64,000 nucleotides of DNA from positions 1 to 64,000 of the forward strand of contig NZ_JAMJWG010000021.1 of assembly GCF_024435355.1 (NCBI RefSeq), in the 5' to 3' direction. Made by a program: the position numbers and the translations under genes. Below the pieces are notes generated by a model. It made no database searches, was not told where the DNA came from, and saw only the letters and a list, made by a program, of their open reading frames with translations. Position 1 is the first letter of the stretch. Every line of letters starts with the position of its first letter. Positions 24,604 to 34,396 of this stretch are shown here, one piece after another. The stretch comes from Streptomyces odontomachi. Lineage in GTDB: Bacteria > Actinomycetota > Actinomycetes > Streptomycetales > Streptomycetaceae.

Positions 24604-25241
24604 GCGGGCAGCAATACCTTTCGTCCCTGGATGCGGTAGCCGTGCCTGGCCAGTTGCCGCACGACATCGACGAGCAGCCGGCGCTCGACGTCCTTGATGC
24701 GCTCGTGCAGAGCGGCTTCCCCTTCCGCGGTGTCCTCTTCGACCACGTCGACCACGCCCTGAGCGATGATCGGGCCGGTGTCGACGCCGTCGTCGACGAA
24801 GTGGACGGTGCACCCGGTGACCTTGGCGCCGTACGCGAGCGCGTCACGCACGCCGTGGGCGCCGGGGAAACTGGGCAGCAACGCGGGATGGGTGTTGATG
24901 AACCGGCCCCCGAACCTCGCGAGGAACTCCTTGCCGACGATCTTCATGAACCCGGCCGACACGACGAGGTCCGGCTGGTACGCGGCGGTGGCCTCGGCGA
25001 GCGCCGCGTCCCACTGCTCGCGCGTCGGGTGGTCCTTCACCCGGCACACGAAGGTGGGCAGCCCCGCGGCGCGCGCCCGGTCGAGCCCGGTGGCCGAGTG
25101 GCGGTCGGCGCCGACGGCGACGATCCGGGCCCCGAACCGCTCCGGCCCCTCGGCCGCGATGGCGTCGAGCAGTGCCTGGAGGTTCGTACCGGAGCCGGAG
25201 ACCAGTACGACGAGGCGCTTGACGGCCTCAGTGGGAGCCAC
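24600..25241 (-). CDS. purN: Phosphoribosylglycinamide formyltransferase
   Basis: A 213-residue enzyme that transfers the formyl group of 10-formyl-THF to glycinamide ribonucleotide in purine synthesis. It has VLVSGSGTNLQALL at residues about 12-25, the INTHPALLPSFPG segment with the catalytic Asn-His pair near 120, and VHFVDDGVDTGPII near 150 containing the conserved aspartate. Start GTG at 25241 is supported by an AAAGGG site. It overlaps purH by four bases (ATGA). The pair forms a purNH operon. Confidence 0.96.
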   Translation of the reverse strand: MAPTEAVKRLVVLVSGSGTNLQALLDAIAAEGPERFGARIVAVGADRHSATGLDRARAAGLPTFVCRVKDHPTREQWDAALAEATAAYQPDLVVSAGFMKIVGKEFLARFGGRFINTHPALLPSFPGAHGVRDALAYGAKVTGCTVHFVDDGVDTGPIIAQGVVDVVEEDTAEGEAALHERIKDVERRLLVDVVRQLARHGYRIQGRKVLLPA

Positions 25242-25932
25242 GGTGCGGCCCTTTCTCGCGGAAGCTGACGGGGATCGACGGAGATCGACAAAGAGTCGAC
25301 GAGGGTGCTACGGAGTCTGCGGGTCCACAGGGTCTGCGGAGGGTTCTGGGGCGGGCGTGTCCGACACGGGGTTCACGGGCGGGTCGGGCACGGGGGTCTG
25401 TGGGGGCTGGACGACGATCTGGTGAGGGCGGGTCGGCGGTGCGCCGCCACGGCGGCCACGAGCACGGGCCCTGCGGGTTTCACGCGGGGACGGCACGGGC
25501 GTACGACTTTGTACGTTCGCTATGTACGGTCGTACGGCTTTGTACGGTCATACAAAGAGCTTCGTGTCCCGAAATACGGGGAACCCTACGAAGCGGCGGC
25601 CCCAGCAACGATACCGGCATCCCGGTGCGGTCCCCGCGGGGCGGGGAGGGCACGGGAGGTAGCGTCTGGGGGGTCCCCGGGGGAACGCCGTGGGTATGCA
25701 CGTCGTTGACGCCGGGGACAGTGTCCGACGGACCGGGGGCCACGGACACGACCGGCCGCCACCAGCCACGACCGACCGCCCTGCGCGGTCGGCCCGACAA
25801 CTCAAGCAACCACCTTCGCCAGCGAACACCACGACGCGACCACCTACTCACGGGGACACCTGCCACCGCGTGCGAACGCGCCATCGCCGCGACCGCCCGT
25901 GACGACCCGACCTAAGGAGAGACGCACACCTG
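25242..25932. other. Intergenic region upstream of purN with GTACG repeats
   Basis: Nearly 700 bases between two diverging genes. A Pro-rich minus-strand frame of 62 codons (25308-25496) ends 66 bases before purN, without a clear ribosome site or known family. The notable feature is a GTACG-rich block at about 25498-25555. Further on the sequence shows no convincing gene. Confidence 0.5.
25501..25546. promoter_or_regulatory. Duplicated site GTACG-N-CTTTGTACG
   Basis: GTACGACTTTGTACG (25501-25515) recurs as GTACGGCTTTGTACG (25532-25546), 31 bases apart, about three helical turns. Extra half-sites (TATGTACGG, GGTCATAC) lie between and after. This T-containing block stands out from its GC-rich surroundings and looks like operators or promoter elements for purN (minus) or the plus-strand gene. 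Confidence 0.5.
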
Positions 25933-27042
25933 ATGCCGGACCGAAGCCTCCGCCTCCACCCGCAGCCCTCGGGGCCCTTCGCGTCCGGACCGCTGGACGA
26001 GTCGCACGCGGCGCCCCTCCCGCGTACCCATCGGCCCGCGCTGCCGGACCCCCGCCCGCACGACTGGGGTGCCGAGCGGGGCCGCGCTGCGACGGGCGAG
26101 TCGCCGGGGGTGCAGTGGGCCACGCGTGACACGCAGCGGGTGCACGGTCCGGGTGGCTCGCCCGGTGCCCAGCGGGGTCCCGCGGTGCGTGGCCGGCGCG
26201 GGTCGGCGGAGTCGGACGGGTCGAGCGAGTCGCACGGACCGGACGAGCCGACAGAGCCGCGTGACGGCCGGGACGCACGGCGCCCGGGCGGGCGGACGGA
26301 CGACAACCCGTACGCGCCGCCGCCGGAGGGCGCGGCGGACCAGCCGTGGCGCCCGCGTCACCGGTTCGGCGACCGGGGTTCCGACTCCGGCGACCGGGGC
26401 GGCCGGCCGTCGCCCTGGGACCAGTGGAGCGATCGGCAGCCGGGGCGCTCGCAAGGCAACGGCTTCGGCGACCGCCCGCGCGGCCAGGGCGGGCCCGAAG
26501 GCCCGATGGGTCCGGGCGGCGGCATACGTTGGGACCCGTCGGACCCCGCCCAGCGCCGTGCGATGTACGCCCTGCTCTGCGGACCGTGGGCGTTCTTCTT
26601 CGCCCTCTTCGGCTGGCGTGACCTCGCCCTGCTGCTCGGCGCCCTGGCCCTGTACTGGAGCATCAGCTCGCTGCGCACCAAGCCCCGCCGCCCGGATCCG
26701 ACGGCACCGCAGCCGGCCGGGGCCTCGGGTGCCGGTGCCGGCGCCAGATCCGTGTCGGGTGCGGGCTCCGGGCCCGACACCGGCGCCGAACCGGGCTCGG
26801 GCTCCGCGTCCGGTGGCGCGACCGGTGCCGGCGCCGCCGCCAAGCCGCTGACGTCGGTCGCGGTCGGCGGCCTGGTCATGGCCATGCTCGCCCTGGCGAT
26901 GGTCGCCACGACCTTCGCCGCCCAGCTCATCTACAGCGACTACTACACCTGCGTGGACGACGCCCTGACCACCTCGGCCCAGCACTCCTGCAAGCACCTC
27001 CTGCCGGAGAACCTGCGCACGATTTTGAGTACGGAGCCGTGA
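25933..27042 (+). CDS. Two-helix membrane protein with long disordered N-terminus
   Basis: A 369-residue protein. Residues 1-200 are highly charged and Gly/Pro/Arg/Asp-rich, without a fold. Two adjacent hydrophobic segments follow (MYALLCGPWAFFFALFGW and LALLLGALALYWSISSL, about 215-250), then a second Gly/Ser/Ala linker. A last membrane helix (VGGLVMAMLALAMVATTFAA, about 315-335) precedes a short tail with two cysteines (YYTCVDD and HSCKHLL). AGGAG lies 12 bases before the ATG; an internal start is possible. The conserved part is the C-terminal half. It lies between purN and the DUF6350 gene, as in other Streptomyces. Function unknown. Confidence 0.68.
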   Translation: MPDRSLRLHPQPSGPFASGPLDESHAAPLPRTHRPALPDPRPHDWGAERGRAATGESPGVQWATRDTQRVHGPGGSPGAQRGPAVRGRRGSAESDGSSESHGPDEPTEPRDGRDARRPGGRTDDNPYAPPPEGAADQPWRPRHRFGDRGSDSGDRGGRPSPWDQWSDRQPGRSQGNGFGDRPRGQGGPEGPMGPGGGIRWDPSDPAQRRAMYALLCGPWAFFFALFGWRDLALLLGALALYWSISSLRTKPRRPDPTAPQPAGASGAGAGARSVSGAGSGPDTGAEPGSGSASGGATGAGAAAKPLTSVAVGGLVMAMLALAMVATTFAAQLIYSDYYTCVDDALTTSAQHSCKHLLPENLRTILSTEP

Positions 27043-27136
27043 CCTAGGGGCGGTCGCGAGGGCGAGATCGGGCGGGCGCGAGGGCGAAGGACGGCGCGAG
27101 GGCGGCGGGCGTGGTGGCGTCCGCGGTCGGTGGCCG

Positions 27137-28705
27137 TCACCGCCGGAGCCGCCAGGCGCGGAGCACCAGTACCGCCGGTACGCCGATGGCGAGCGTCCAG
27201 ACCAGGCTCGCCACCCCCGTCTGCCACCACACGGGGCCGAACCGCGCCAGCCCGCCCACCCCCAGGGGTCCGCCCGCGTACACGCAGAGCACCGCCATGG
27301 CGGCACCGCACGACACCGCACCCCCTGCCGCAACCAGCGCCGTGCGCGCCCAGCCCCACACCGCAGTGCGCTCCCCGTACGCCGGGGCGGCCCGTTCCGC
27401 CGTCCACCAGGCGACCGTCAGCCCGGCGGCCAGCGGCACCAGCCCGGCGAGCCAGGTGCCGGGTGCGCCGTACCCGCCGGACGGCAGGACCGGGAGCGAC
27501 GGGGACCCCGGCAGCAGCGGCACCGGCGCCGTACCGAGCGGGGCCACCAGATGGCCGGTGCGGAACACGAAGCCCGGCCCGAGCGTGAAGGACGCCGCCC
27601 ACACCGCCGCGTTCGGGATCAGTGCCAGCGCCAGCAGCAGCAAGGCGACACGCCCCGAGCCATCCTCCGCGAGCCGGCGGAACAGCGCGCGTGCCGCGAA
27701 CTCGTGCTGCACCAAGGGCAGCACCGCCAGCAACGCGCCACCCGCGAGAAGCACCAGCGTCGCCGCCGCGCCGGCGCGTACCGAGGCACGCAGCCGGCGC
27801 CGAGTCAGTGCCAGGCCGGACGGCCCCGCGAGCGCCGCCGCCCGGTCGGCATGCGCCCAGCGGCTCCCCGAGGGGTGCCGGTCCGGTGCGCGCCGTCTCC
27901 GCATCCTGCCGCGGGCCCGCCACACCCCTGCCGCGGCGGCGAACGCCACCAGCAGGGGCAGGCGCACCACCGTGCTGGTCCACTCCGGCCGTAGCTCACC
28001 GTGGTCGGCGTAGCGCGCGACACCCCAGGCGACCAGCACGTAGCCCAGGACGACCCCGCACCACGCGGCCCACGGGGAGGGCCAGACGGTCCGCACCGGT
28101 GGGACGGCCGACGCCGGCGGACCCGGGCGCTTCGCGTCCGCCGCGCTCCCCGCGCTCCCCGCGCTCCCCGTGCCCTGCGTGCGCGCCGCACCGCCGAAAC
28201 GCGCTCCCCTTGCTGCGCGCCCGGCGCGACTCAGGCCGCCGGCACCGCGCGCGCCGCCCCATGCGGCCTTGCGTCCCGCACCCGCCGTACTCGCCGTGTC
28301 GGGGAGCCGGGCGCGGCGCCGCTGCCCTTCCGGGCATGCCGCGTCGTGGCCCGCCCGGTACGCCAGCCACGCCGGCAGAGCGGCCAGCAGCAGGGGGGTG
28401 ACGCCGACCGGCGCGGGCACGCCGGAGAGCGTGTCCATGCGGGTCAGCTCGGCGCCGTGCGCCAGCAGCCAGAGTGCGGCGGCGATGTGCAGCGCTCCGG
28501 CGACCCCGCTGTCCGGGTACGGGGAGCCGATCCAGAGCACCATCACGAGCGCGGTCAGCGCGCCGATTCCCAGGCCGGCGGCCAGCACGCCGCCCAGCAC
28601 GGCCGCAACCGGGCCTGGTGCGCTCTCGGGTGCCCGGGACAACTCGGCGAGCAGCGGAGGAAGGGACGGTGGCGTGCGGTCGATCGTCTGGGTCACGCCC
28701 GCCAT
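27137..28705 (-). CDS. DUF6350-like polytopic membrane protein
   Basis: A membrane protein of about 522 residues with roughly ten to twelve hydrophobic segments (for example VAAVLGGVLAAGLGIGALT near the start and VWTLAIGVPAVLVLRAW at the end) and an Arg/Gly/Ala-rich hydrophilic loop near residues 130-200. Its position between sucCD and purN, and its topology, match the Streptomyces DUF6350 proteins, which have been linked by location to cell-division genes but have no proven activity. Start uncertain: the ATG at 28705 has its GGGAG too close, and the GTG at 28696 has it at about 10 bases. A palindrome lies at 28732-28747 upstream. Confidence 0.72.
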   Translation of the reverse strand: MAGVTQTIDRTPPSLPPLLAELSRAPESAPGPVAAVLGGVLAAGLGIGALTALVMVLWIGSPYPDSGVAGALHIAAALWLLAHGAELTRMDTLSGVPAPVGVTPLLLAALPAWLAYRAGHDAACPEGQRRRARLPDTASTAGAGRKAAWGGARGAGGLSRAGRAARGARFGGAARTQGTGSAGSAGSAADAKRPGPPASAVPPVRTVWPSPWAAWCGVVLGYVLVAWGVARYADHGELRPEWTSTVVRLPLLVAFAAAAGVWRARGRMRRRRAPDRHPSGSRWAHADRAAALAGPSGLALTRRRLRASVRAGAAATLVLLAGGALLAVLPLVQHEFAARALFRRLAEDGSGRVALLLLALALIPNAAVWAASFTLGPGFVFRTGHLVAPLGTAPVPLLPGSPSLPVLPSGGYGAPGTWLAGLVPLAAGLTVAWWTAERAAPAYGERTAVWGWARTALVAAGGAVSCGAAMAVLCVYAGGPLGVGGLARFGPVWWQTGVASLVWTLAIGVPAVLVLRAWRLRR

Positions 28706-28731
28706 GCTCCCAATGAAATGGGACAAAACAC

Positions 28732-28747
28732 GCGTAATGAATTACGC
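28732..28747. promoter_or_regulatory. 16-bp palindrome GCGTAAT-GA-ATTACGC
   Basis: A perfect 7+2+7 inverted repeat 27 bases upstream of the DUF6350-like start, with a further TGTGTAATGC half-site about 10 bases beyond. AT-rich for this genome; a likely operator for a dimeric repressor. Confidence 0.55.
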
Positions 28748-28836
28748 ACATCGTGTGTAATGCCTGCGATCGAGGCGGAGGAAGGGCGCGCCGGGTGCGG
28801 CGGGCGGGGACGCGGTTCAGAGTTGAGTGCGCAGAC

Positions 28837-28886
28837 GAGATCGGCCCGTGTTCCAGGGCGGTGATCCTGGAACACGGGCCGATCTC
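28837..28886 (-). terminator. Perfect 21-bp hairpin after sucD
   Basis: GAGATCGGCCCGTGTTCCAGG (28837-28857) pairs perfectly with 28866-28886 across an 8-base loop. It lies 60 bases beyond the sucD stop on the minus strand and before the DUF6350-like gene, so it most likely terminates sucCD. Confidence 0.8.
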
Positions 28887-28946
28887 GGCCATGTCAGACG
28901 AACACTTCGGACGGTCGCCGCGCAGCCGGGCGGCCGTCGTGCGGTG

Positions 28947-29828
<882 letters not shown>

Positions 29829-29894
29829 GGCTTGCTGAGCCTTATCCCTTGTCTCGTCGTCTCGTCGTGTCGCCTGGTTGCTGACGCCTGGGGG

Positions 29895-31076
29895 TCAGCT
29901 GGCCGCGGCTGCAAGCTCGGCAGCCTTGTCGGCTGCGCCGTCCATGGTGTCCACGCGCTGGACGAGCGGGTGGTTGGCGTCGGAGAGGATCTTGCGACCC
30001 AGCTCCGCGTTGTTGCCGTCGAGCCGGACGACCAGCGGCTTGGTGACGTCCTCACCCTGGTTCTTCAGCAGTTCGAGGGCCTGCACGATGCCGTTGGCGA
30101 CCTCGTCGCAGGCGGTGATGCCGCCGAAGACGTTGACGAAGACGGACTTGACGTCGGGGTCGCCGAGGATGATCTCCAGGCCGTTGGCCATGACCTGGGC
30201 GGAGGCGCCGCCGCCGATGTCCAGGAAGTTGGCGGGCTTGACGCCGCCGTGCTGCTCACCGGCGTAGGCGACGACGTCCAGCGTCGACATGACCAGCCCG
30301 GCGCCGTTGCCGATGATGCCGACCTGGCCGTCGAGCTTGACGTAGTTGAGGTTCTTGGCCTTGGCCTTGGCCTCCAGCGGGTCGGCGGCGGCCTTGTCCT
30401 CCAGCTCCTCGTGCTCGGGCTGGCGGAAGGCGGCATTCTCGTCCAGGGAGACCTTGCCGTCCAGCGCCAGGATGTCGCCGGAGGCGACCTTGGCGAGCGG
30501 GTTGACCTCGACGAGGAGCGCGTCCTCGGCGACGAAGGTGTCCCACAGGGTCACGAGGACCTCGGCGACCTTCTCGGCGGCCTCGGCCGGGAACTTCGCC
30601 TGGGCCACGATCTCGCGGGCCTTGTCGATGGTCACGCCCTCGACGGCGTCGACCGGGACCTTCGCAAGGGCCTCGGGGGTCTTCTCGGCGACCTCCTCGA
30701 TGTCCATGCCGCCCGCCACGGACGCCATGGCGAGGAAGGTGCGGTTGGTGCGGTCGAGGAGGTACGAGACGTAGTACTCCTCGGCGATCTCGGGCGCGGT
30801 CTCGGCGATCATCACCTTGTGGACCGTGTGGCCCTTGATGTCCATGCCGAGGATGTCCGTCGCACGGGCGACGGCCTCGTCCGGCGTTGCGGCCAGCTTC
30901 ACACCGCCGGCCTTGCCGCGGCCACCGACCTTCACCTGCGCCTTGACGACCGACTTGCCGCCCAGCCGCTCGGTCGCCGCGCGCGCCGCCTCAGGCGTGT
31001 CGATGACTTCACCGGCCAGCACCGGCACACCGTGCTTGGCGAAGAGGTCCCTCGCCTGATATTCGAACAGGTCCAC
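29895..31076 (-). CDS. sucC: Succinyl-CoA synthetase beta subunit
   Basis: A 393-residue ATP-grasp subunit of succinate-CoA ligase. It begins MDLFEYQARDLFAKHGVPV, has VKAQVKVGGRGKAGGVK in the nucleotide-binding region (about 45-60), EVNPLAKVASGDILALDGK (near 195-215), and the NGAGLVMSTLD and NVFGGITACDEVA segments of the C-terminal domain. Start is GTG at 31076 with a weak GGACGG site. First gene of the sucCD operon. Its promoter lies in the 760-base gap shared with the divergent injection-system cluster. Confidence 0.97.
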   Translation of the reverse strand: MDLFEYQARDLFAKHGVPVLAGEVIDTPEAARAATERLGGKSVVKAQVKVGGRGKAGGVKLAATPDEAVARATDILGMDIKGHTVHKVMIAETAPEIAEEYYVSYLLDRTNRTFLAMASVAGGMDIEEVAEKTPEALAKVPVDAVEGVTIDKAREIVAQAKFPAEAAEKVAEVLVTLWDTFVAEDALLVEVNPLAKVASGDILALDGKVSLDENAAFRQPEHEELEDKAAADPLEAKAKAKNLNYVKLDGQVGIIGNGAGLVMSTLDVVAYAGEQHGGVKPANFLDIGGGASAQVMANGLEIILGDPDVKSVFVNVFGGITACDEVANGIVQALELLKNQGEDVTKPLVVRLDGNNAELGRKILSDANHPLVQRVDTMDGAADKAAELAAAAS

Positions 31077-31836
31077 GCGCGTCCGTCCCTATCGTGATCG
31101 TGATCTCGCCACTGTGGCGTCGGCTGTCTGCTCCCCCGCCGCCCCAAGGACTCCCCCACGACCGAAGCGGCGCGGGAGGGACCCCGAGGGGTGTCCCATC
31201 TCGTGGGCGTGCCGCTAGGGGCAACGTGACTGCGCTGTCACCGCTGTCTCTGCCATCACTTGTCACTGCACGTGTCACTGCTCGAGATCCCCAGGCGCCC
31301 CAGGGGCCGGGGCATCCCCACCCGGCGCCCTACGGGTCCGGGAGGTACCGCCCGGTGACGTACACCGTGAGCGGGCACGCGGCATGTCCGCATGGCAGGT
31401 TATCGCCGTCCGCAGGCGCTCCCTAAATTGCAGATCACACCGTGACGGTGATAACGGTCACAGCCTTGCCAGGACCGATCACAACGTGTCGACCATCACG
31501 CCGACAAGACGCCAAACGGCGCGCCGATATCCACCAACACCCCCCATTGTGCATGATCCGTGTGTTCATCTTTACATCACTTCCGCACACAGTGTCCGGA
31601 AAGCCGCCTTGTCGCCGAAGCGTCTGCCTTGAACACTAAGGTCAGCAACACGCATCAGGAGCAACAAGCACATCGCTTGGACCCGGCGAGGGAGAAGCCG
31701 GGGAGCGACGGGGGAGACCTGAATGCGTCGAGCGTGACCGTGCGTACGCATGATCCGCGCGCCGTGCAGGGGATACGGCCCCCTCCGCCGTCTCTTGGTG
31801 CCTGTCACCCGGTACCTGAAGGGATTAGGAGGGGGA
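31077..31836. other. Divergent control region between sucC and the contractile injection system
   Basis: No gene is convincing here. It includes a GC-rich half near sucC and a more AT-rich, probably promoter-bearing part at 31420-31660. There is an imperfect palindrome GTGAC-N10-GTCAC at 31442-31461, a ten-base palindrome TGCGTACGCA at 31741-31750, and a purine-rich stretch at 31685-31720. A tiny frame of four codons (31723-31737) with a good ribosome site precedes the sheath gene by 100 bases. The long leader suggests regulation before sheath translation. Confidence 0.5.
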
Positions 31837-33684
31837 ATGCCGACGATCCCGTCGTACCCCGGCGTCTACGTCGAAGAGCTTCCCAGCAGCGTCCGAGCCA
31901 TCCAGACCGTCACCACGTCGGTCACCGCGTTCGTGGGCCACACCCGGCGCGGGCCACTCGACGAACCCGTCCGCATCACCAGCTTCGCCGACTTCGAGCG
32001 GCGCTTCGGCGGCCTGAGCGCCCGCAGCGCGGTCGGCCACGCCGTCCACCAGTTCTTCGGCAACGGCGGCACGGTCGCCGTCGTCGTCCGGGTGGCCAAG
32101 GCCGGCAGCGGCAAGGCCGCCTGCGTCACCCTGGAGTCCACCGAGGGCCGCAGCGCATCGCCGGCGCTCGCCGTGCACGCCAAGGAACCCGGCGCGTGGG
32201 GCAACGGCCTGCGCGTCCAGGTCGACTACGACACGGCCCACTGCGACGACACGTTCAACCTCCGGGTCTTCGACGCCCACGGCGAGGCACGCGAGGTCTT
32301 CACCGACATCTCCGCCGACCCCTCCGACAGCCGCTACGCGGAGACGGTCGTGGGCGGCGGCTCCCGGCTGATCCGCGTCGAGGTCCTCGGGGACGACCGG
32401 CCCGACCCGTCGGGCACCGTCTCCAAGCCCTTCGGCCACGACCTGCCCGACCTCGCGGTCGACCTCACCGTCAAGATCGGCGACGTGGAGCGCGAGTTCA
32501 CGCTCTACGACCGGGACCTCGACGGCGACCCGCCGGACTCCGTCGCGTGCCTCGCCCACCTGCTGGAGCGCAAGCTGCGCGCGCTGCCCGACGCGCCGGG
32601 CCGGCACTCCTTCGCGGGCGCCGAGGTGGCCGCCTTCGGGCGCCGCCTGCAAGTCGTGGCCGGGTCCACCGACCCGGGCGACGTGGTGCGGTTCGTCGGC
32701 GAGTGCGCCAACGACCTGGGGCTCGAGGCCTCCGTCAACCCTCCGGTGTTCCCCCTTCAGGACGGCGAGGACGGCGAGCCGCCCGGCCCGCGCGACCTGA
32801 TCGGCAGCGAGGCCCGCAGCACCGGAATCCAGGCCCTGCGCGACGTCGACGACGTCAACCTCCTGGTCCTGCCCGAACTGGCCGGCTACGCCTCGACGGA
32901 GGACATCGTCACCGTCGTCTCGGCCGCCCACCGGCTCTGCCAGGAGCGCCGGATCTTCCTGCTGGTGGACGCGCCGGGCAGCTGGACCAGCGTGGACGCG
33001 GCCCGGGCCGGCATCGCCGACTTCGAGCCGGTGCGCGGCTCCTACGCGGGCCTGTACTTCCCGCACATCCAGCTCACCGATCCGCTCACCGGCCGGTTGC
33101 GGTCCTTCCCGCCGTCCGGCGCGCTGGCCGGCGTGATCGCGCGCACCGACAGCGAGCGTGGCGTGTGGAAGGCCCCGGCCGGCACCGAGGCCCGGCTCGC
33201 CGGCGTGCACTCCCTCACGGTCCGCCTCACCGACCGGGACAACGGCCTGCTGAACCCGCTGGGCATCAACTGCCTGCGCACCTTCCCCGTGGTCGGCCCG
33301 CTCGTGTGGGGCGCCCGCACCCTGGAGGGCACCGACGCGCGGGACAGCGAGTGGGCGTACGTGCCGGTGCGGCGCCTGGCGCTGTACGTGGAGGAGAGCC
33401 TGCGGCGCGGCCTGCAATGGGTCGTCTTCGAGCCGAACGACGAACAGCTGTGGCAGCAGATCCGGCTCAACGCGTCCGGGTTCCTCAACAACCTGTTCCG
33501 GCAGGGCGCCTTCAAGGGCAGCACGCCACGCGAGGCGTACTTCGTGAAGTGCGACAAGGACACCACCACCGCCGAGGACATCGCGAACGGCCTGGTGAAC
33601 GTCGTGCTGGGCATCGCGCCCGTGAAGCCGGCCGAGTTCGTCGTCGTCAAGATCCAGCAGCTCGCCGGGCAGTTCGACCTCTGA
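31837..33684 (+). CDS. Contractile injection system tail sheath protein
   Basis: A 615-residue sheath protein. The N-terminal signature YPGVYVEELPSSVRAI is diagnostic for phage tail sheaths of the Afp/PVC type. A middle insertion (about 110-300) forms the outer domains. The C-terminal handle runs from LRRGLQWVVFEPND to AEFVVVKIQQLAGQF, the strands that interlink sheath subunits and contact the tube. Sheath polymers contract to drive the inner tube through a membrane. A strong AGGAGG precedes the ATG at 31837. First structural gene of the cluster; the tube gene follows 65 bases later. Confidence 0.95.
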   Translation: MPTIPSYPGVYVEELPSSVRAIQTVTTSVTAFVGHTRRGPLDEPVRITSFADFERRFGGLSARSAVGHAVHQFFGNGGTVAVVVRVAKAGSGKAACVTLESTEGRSASPALAVHAKEPGAWGNGLRVQVDYDTAHCDDTFNLRVFDAHGEAREVFTDISADPSDSRYAETVVGGGSRLIRVEVLGDDRPDPSGTVSKPFGHDLPDLAVDLTVKIGDVEREFTLYDRDLDGDPPDSVACLAHLLERKLRALPDAPGRHSFAGAEVAAFGRRLQVVAGSTDPGDVVRFVGECANDLGLEASVNPPVFPLQDGEDGEPPGPRDLIGSEARSTGIQALRDVDDVNLLVLPELAGYASTEDIVTVVSAAHRLCQERRIFLLVDAPGSWTSVDAARAGIADFEPVRGSYAGLYFPHIQLTDPLTGRLRSFPPSGALAGVIARTDSERGVWKAPAGTEARLAGVHSLTVRLTDRDNGLLNPLGINCLRTFPVVGPLVWGARTLEGTDARDSEWAYVPVRRLALYVEESLRRGLQWVVFEPNDEQLWQQIRLNASGFLNNLFRQGAFKGSTPREAYFVKCDKDTTTAEDIANGLVNVVLGIAPVKPAEFVVVKIQQLAGQFDL

Positions 33685-33749
33685 AGACCCGGATGACGGG
33701 ACCACTGGACCCACGGGACGTACCGGCGTGAGGGACGTAAAGGAAGGCC

Positions 33750-34274
33750 ATGGCTGAATTCATCGTCAACGCCCATCGCTTCGACCCGTACAAGAACTTC
33801 AAGTTCCTTGTGCTGTGGGACGGGCGCACGGTCGCGGGCATCAGCAAGATCAGTCCGCTGAAGCGGACCACCGAAGTCGTCAAGCACCGCAACGGCGGCG
33901 ACCCGAGCTCCCCGCGCAAGTCGCCGGGCCGCTCGGAGTTCGACGGCATCACCCTGGAGCGCGGGGTGACGCACGACCCCGAGTTCGACCGCTGGGCCAA
34001 CAAGGTCTGGCAGGTCGGGGCGGGCCTCGGCGCCGAGGTGTCACTGGCCGACTTCCGCAAGGACATCGTCATCCAGGTGCTGAACGAGGCGGGCCAGGTC
34101 GCCGTCTCGCACAAGATCTACCGCGCCTGGCCGAGCGAGTACCAGGTGCTCGGCGAGATGGACGCCAATGCCAACGCGGTCGCCATCCAGAGTCTGAAGC
34201 TCGAGTGCGAGGGCTGGGAGCGGGACTACGAAGTACCCGAGCCCGAGGAGCCCTCCTTCACCAACCCGGCCTGA
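33750..34274 (+). CDS. Inner tube protein (phage tail tube, gp19-like)
   Basis: A 174-residue protein of the T4 gp19/Hcp-like tube family as found in Afp1/Pvc1. NFKFLVLWDGRTVAGISKISPLKR is followed by GVTHDPEFDRWANKVW and by IQVLNEAGQVAVSHKIYRAWPSEY, the conserved tube strands. Hexamers of this protein stack into the rigid tube inside the sheath. An AAGGA site lies before the ATG. Only one tube gene of this size is seen, whereas Afp-type clusters often carry two or three. Confidence 0.93.
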   Translation: MAEFIVNAHRFDPYKNFKFLVLWDGRTVAGISKISPLKRTTEVVKHRNGGDPSSPRKSPGRSEFDGITLERGVTHDPEFDRWANKVWQVGAGLGAEVSLADFRKDIVIQVLNEAGQVAVSHKIYRAWPSEYQVLGEMDANANAVAIQSLKLECEGWERDYEVPEPEEPSFTNPA

Positions 34275-34396
34275 CCGCCGGGACCCGACCGGCTCCGCCG
34301 AGCAGGTCAGGCGGACCAACGGGCGCGCAACCGCGGGGACCCACCCGCAGGTGGCGCCACCACCGGCACGGGCGGCACGACCACGGGGAGGGGGAT

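Noticed and set aside
31640..31740. c-di-AMP (ydaO-type) riboswitch before the sheath gene
   Set aside because: Only a GGGGGAGACC-like block fits; the other conserved parts were not found, so it is kept only as a leader to test.
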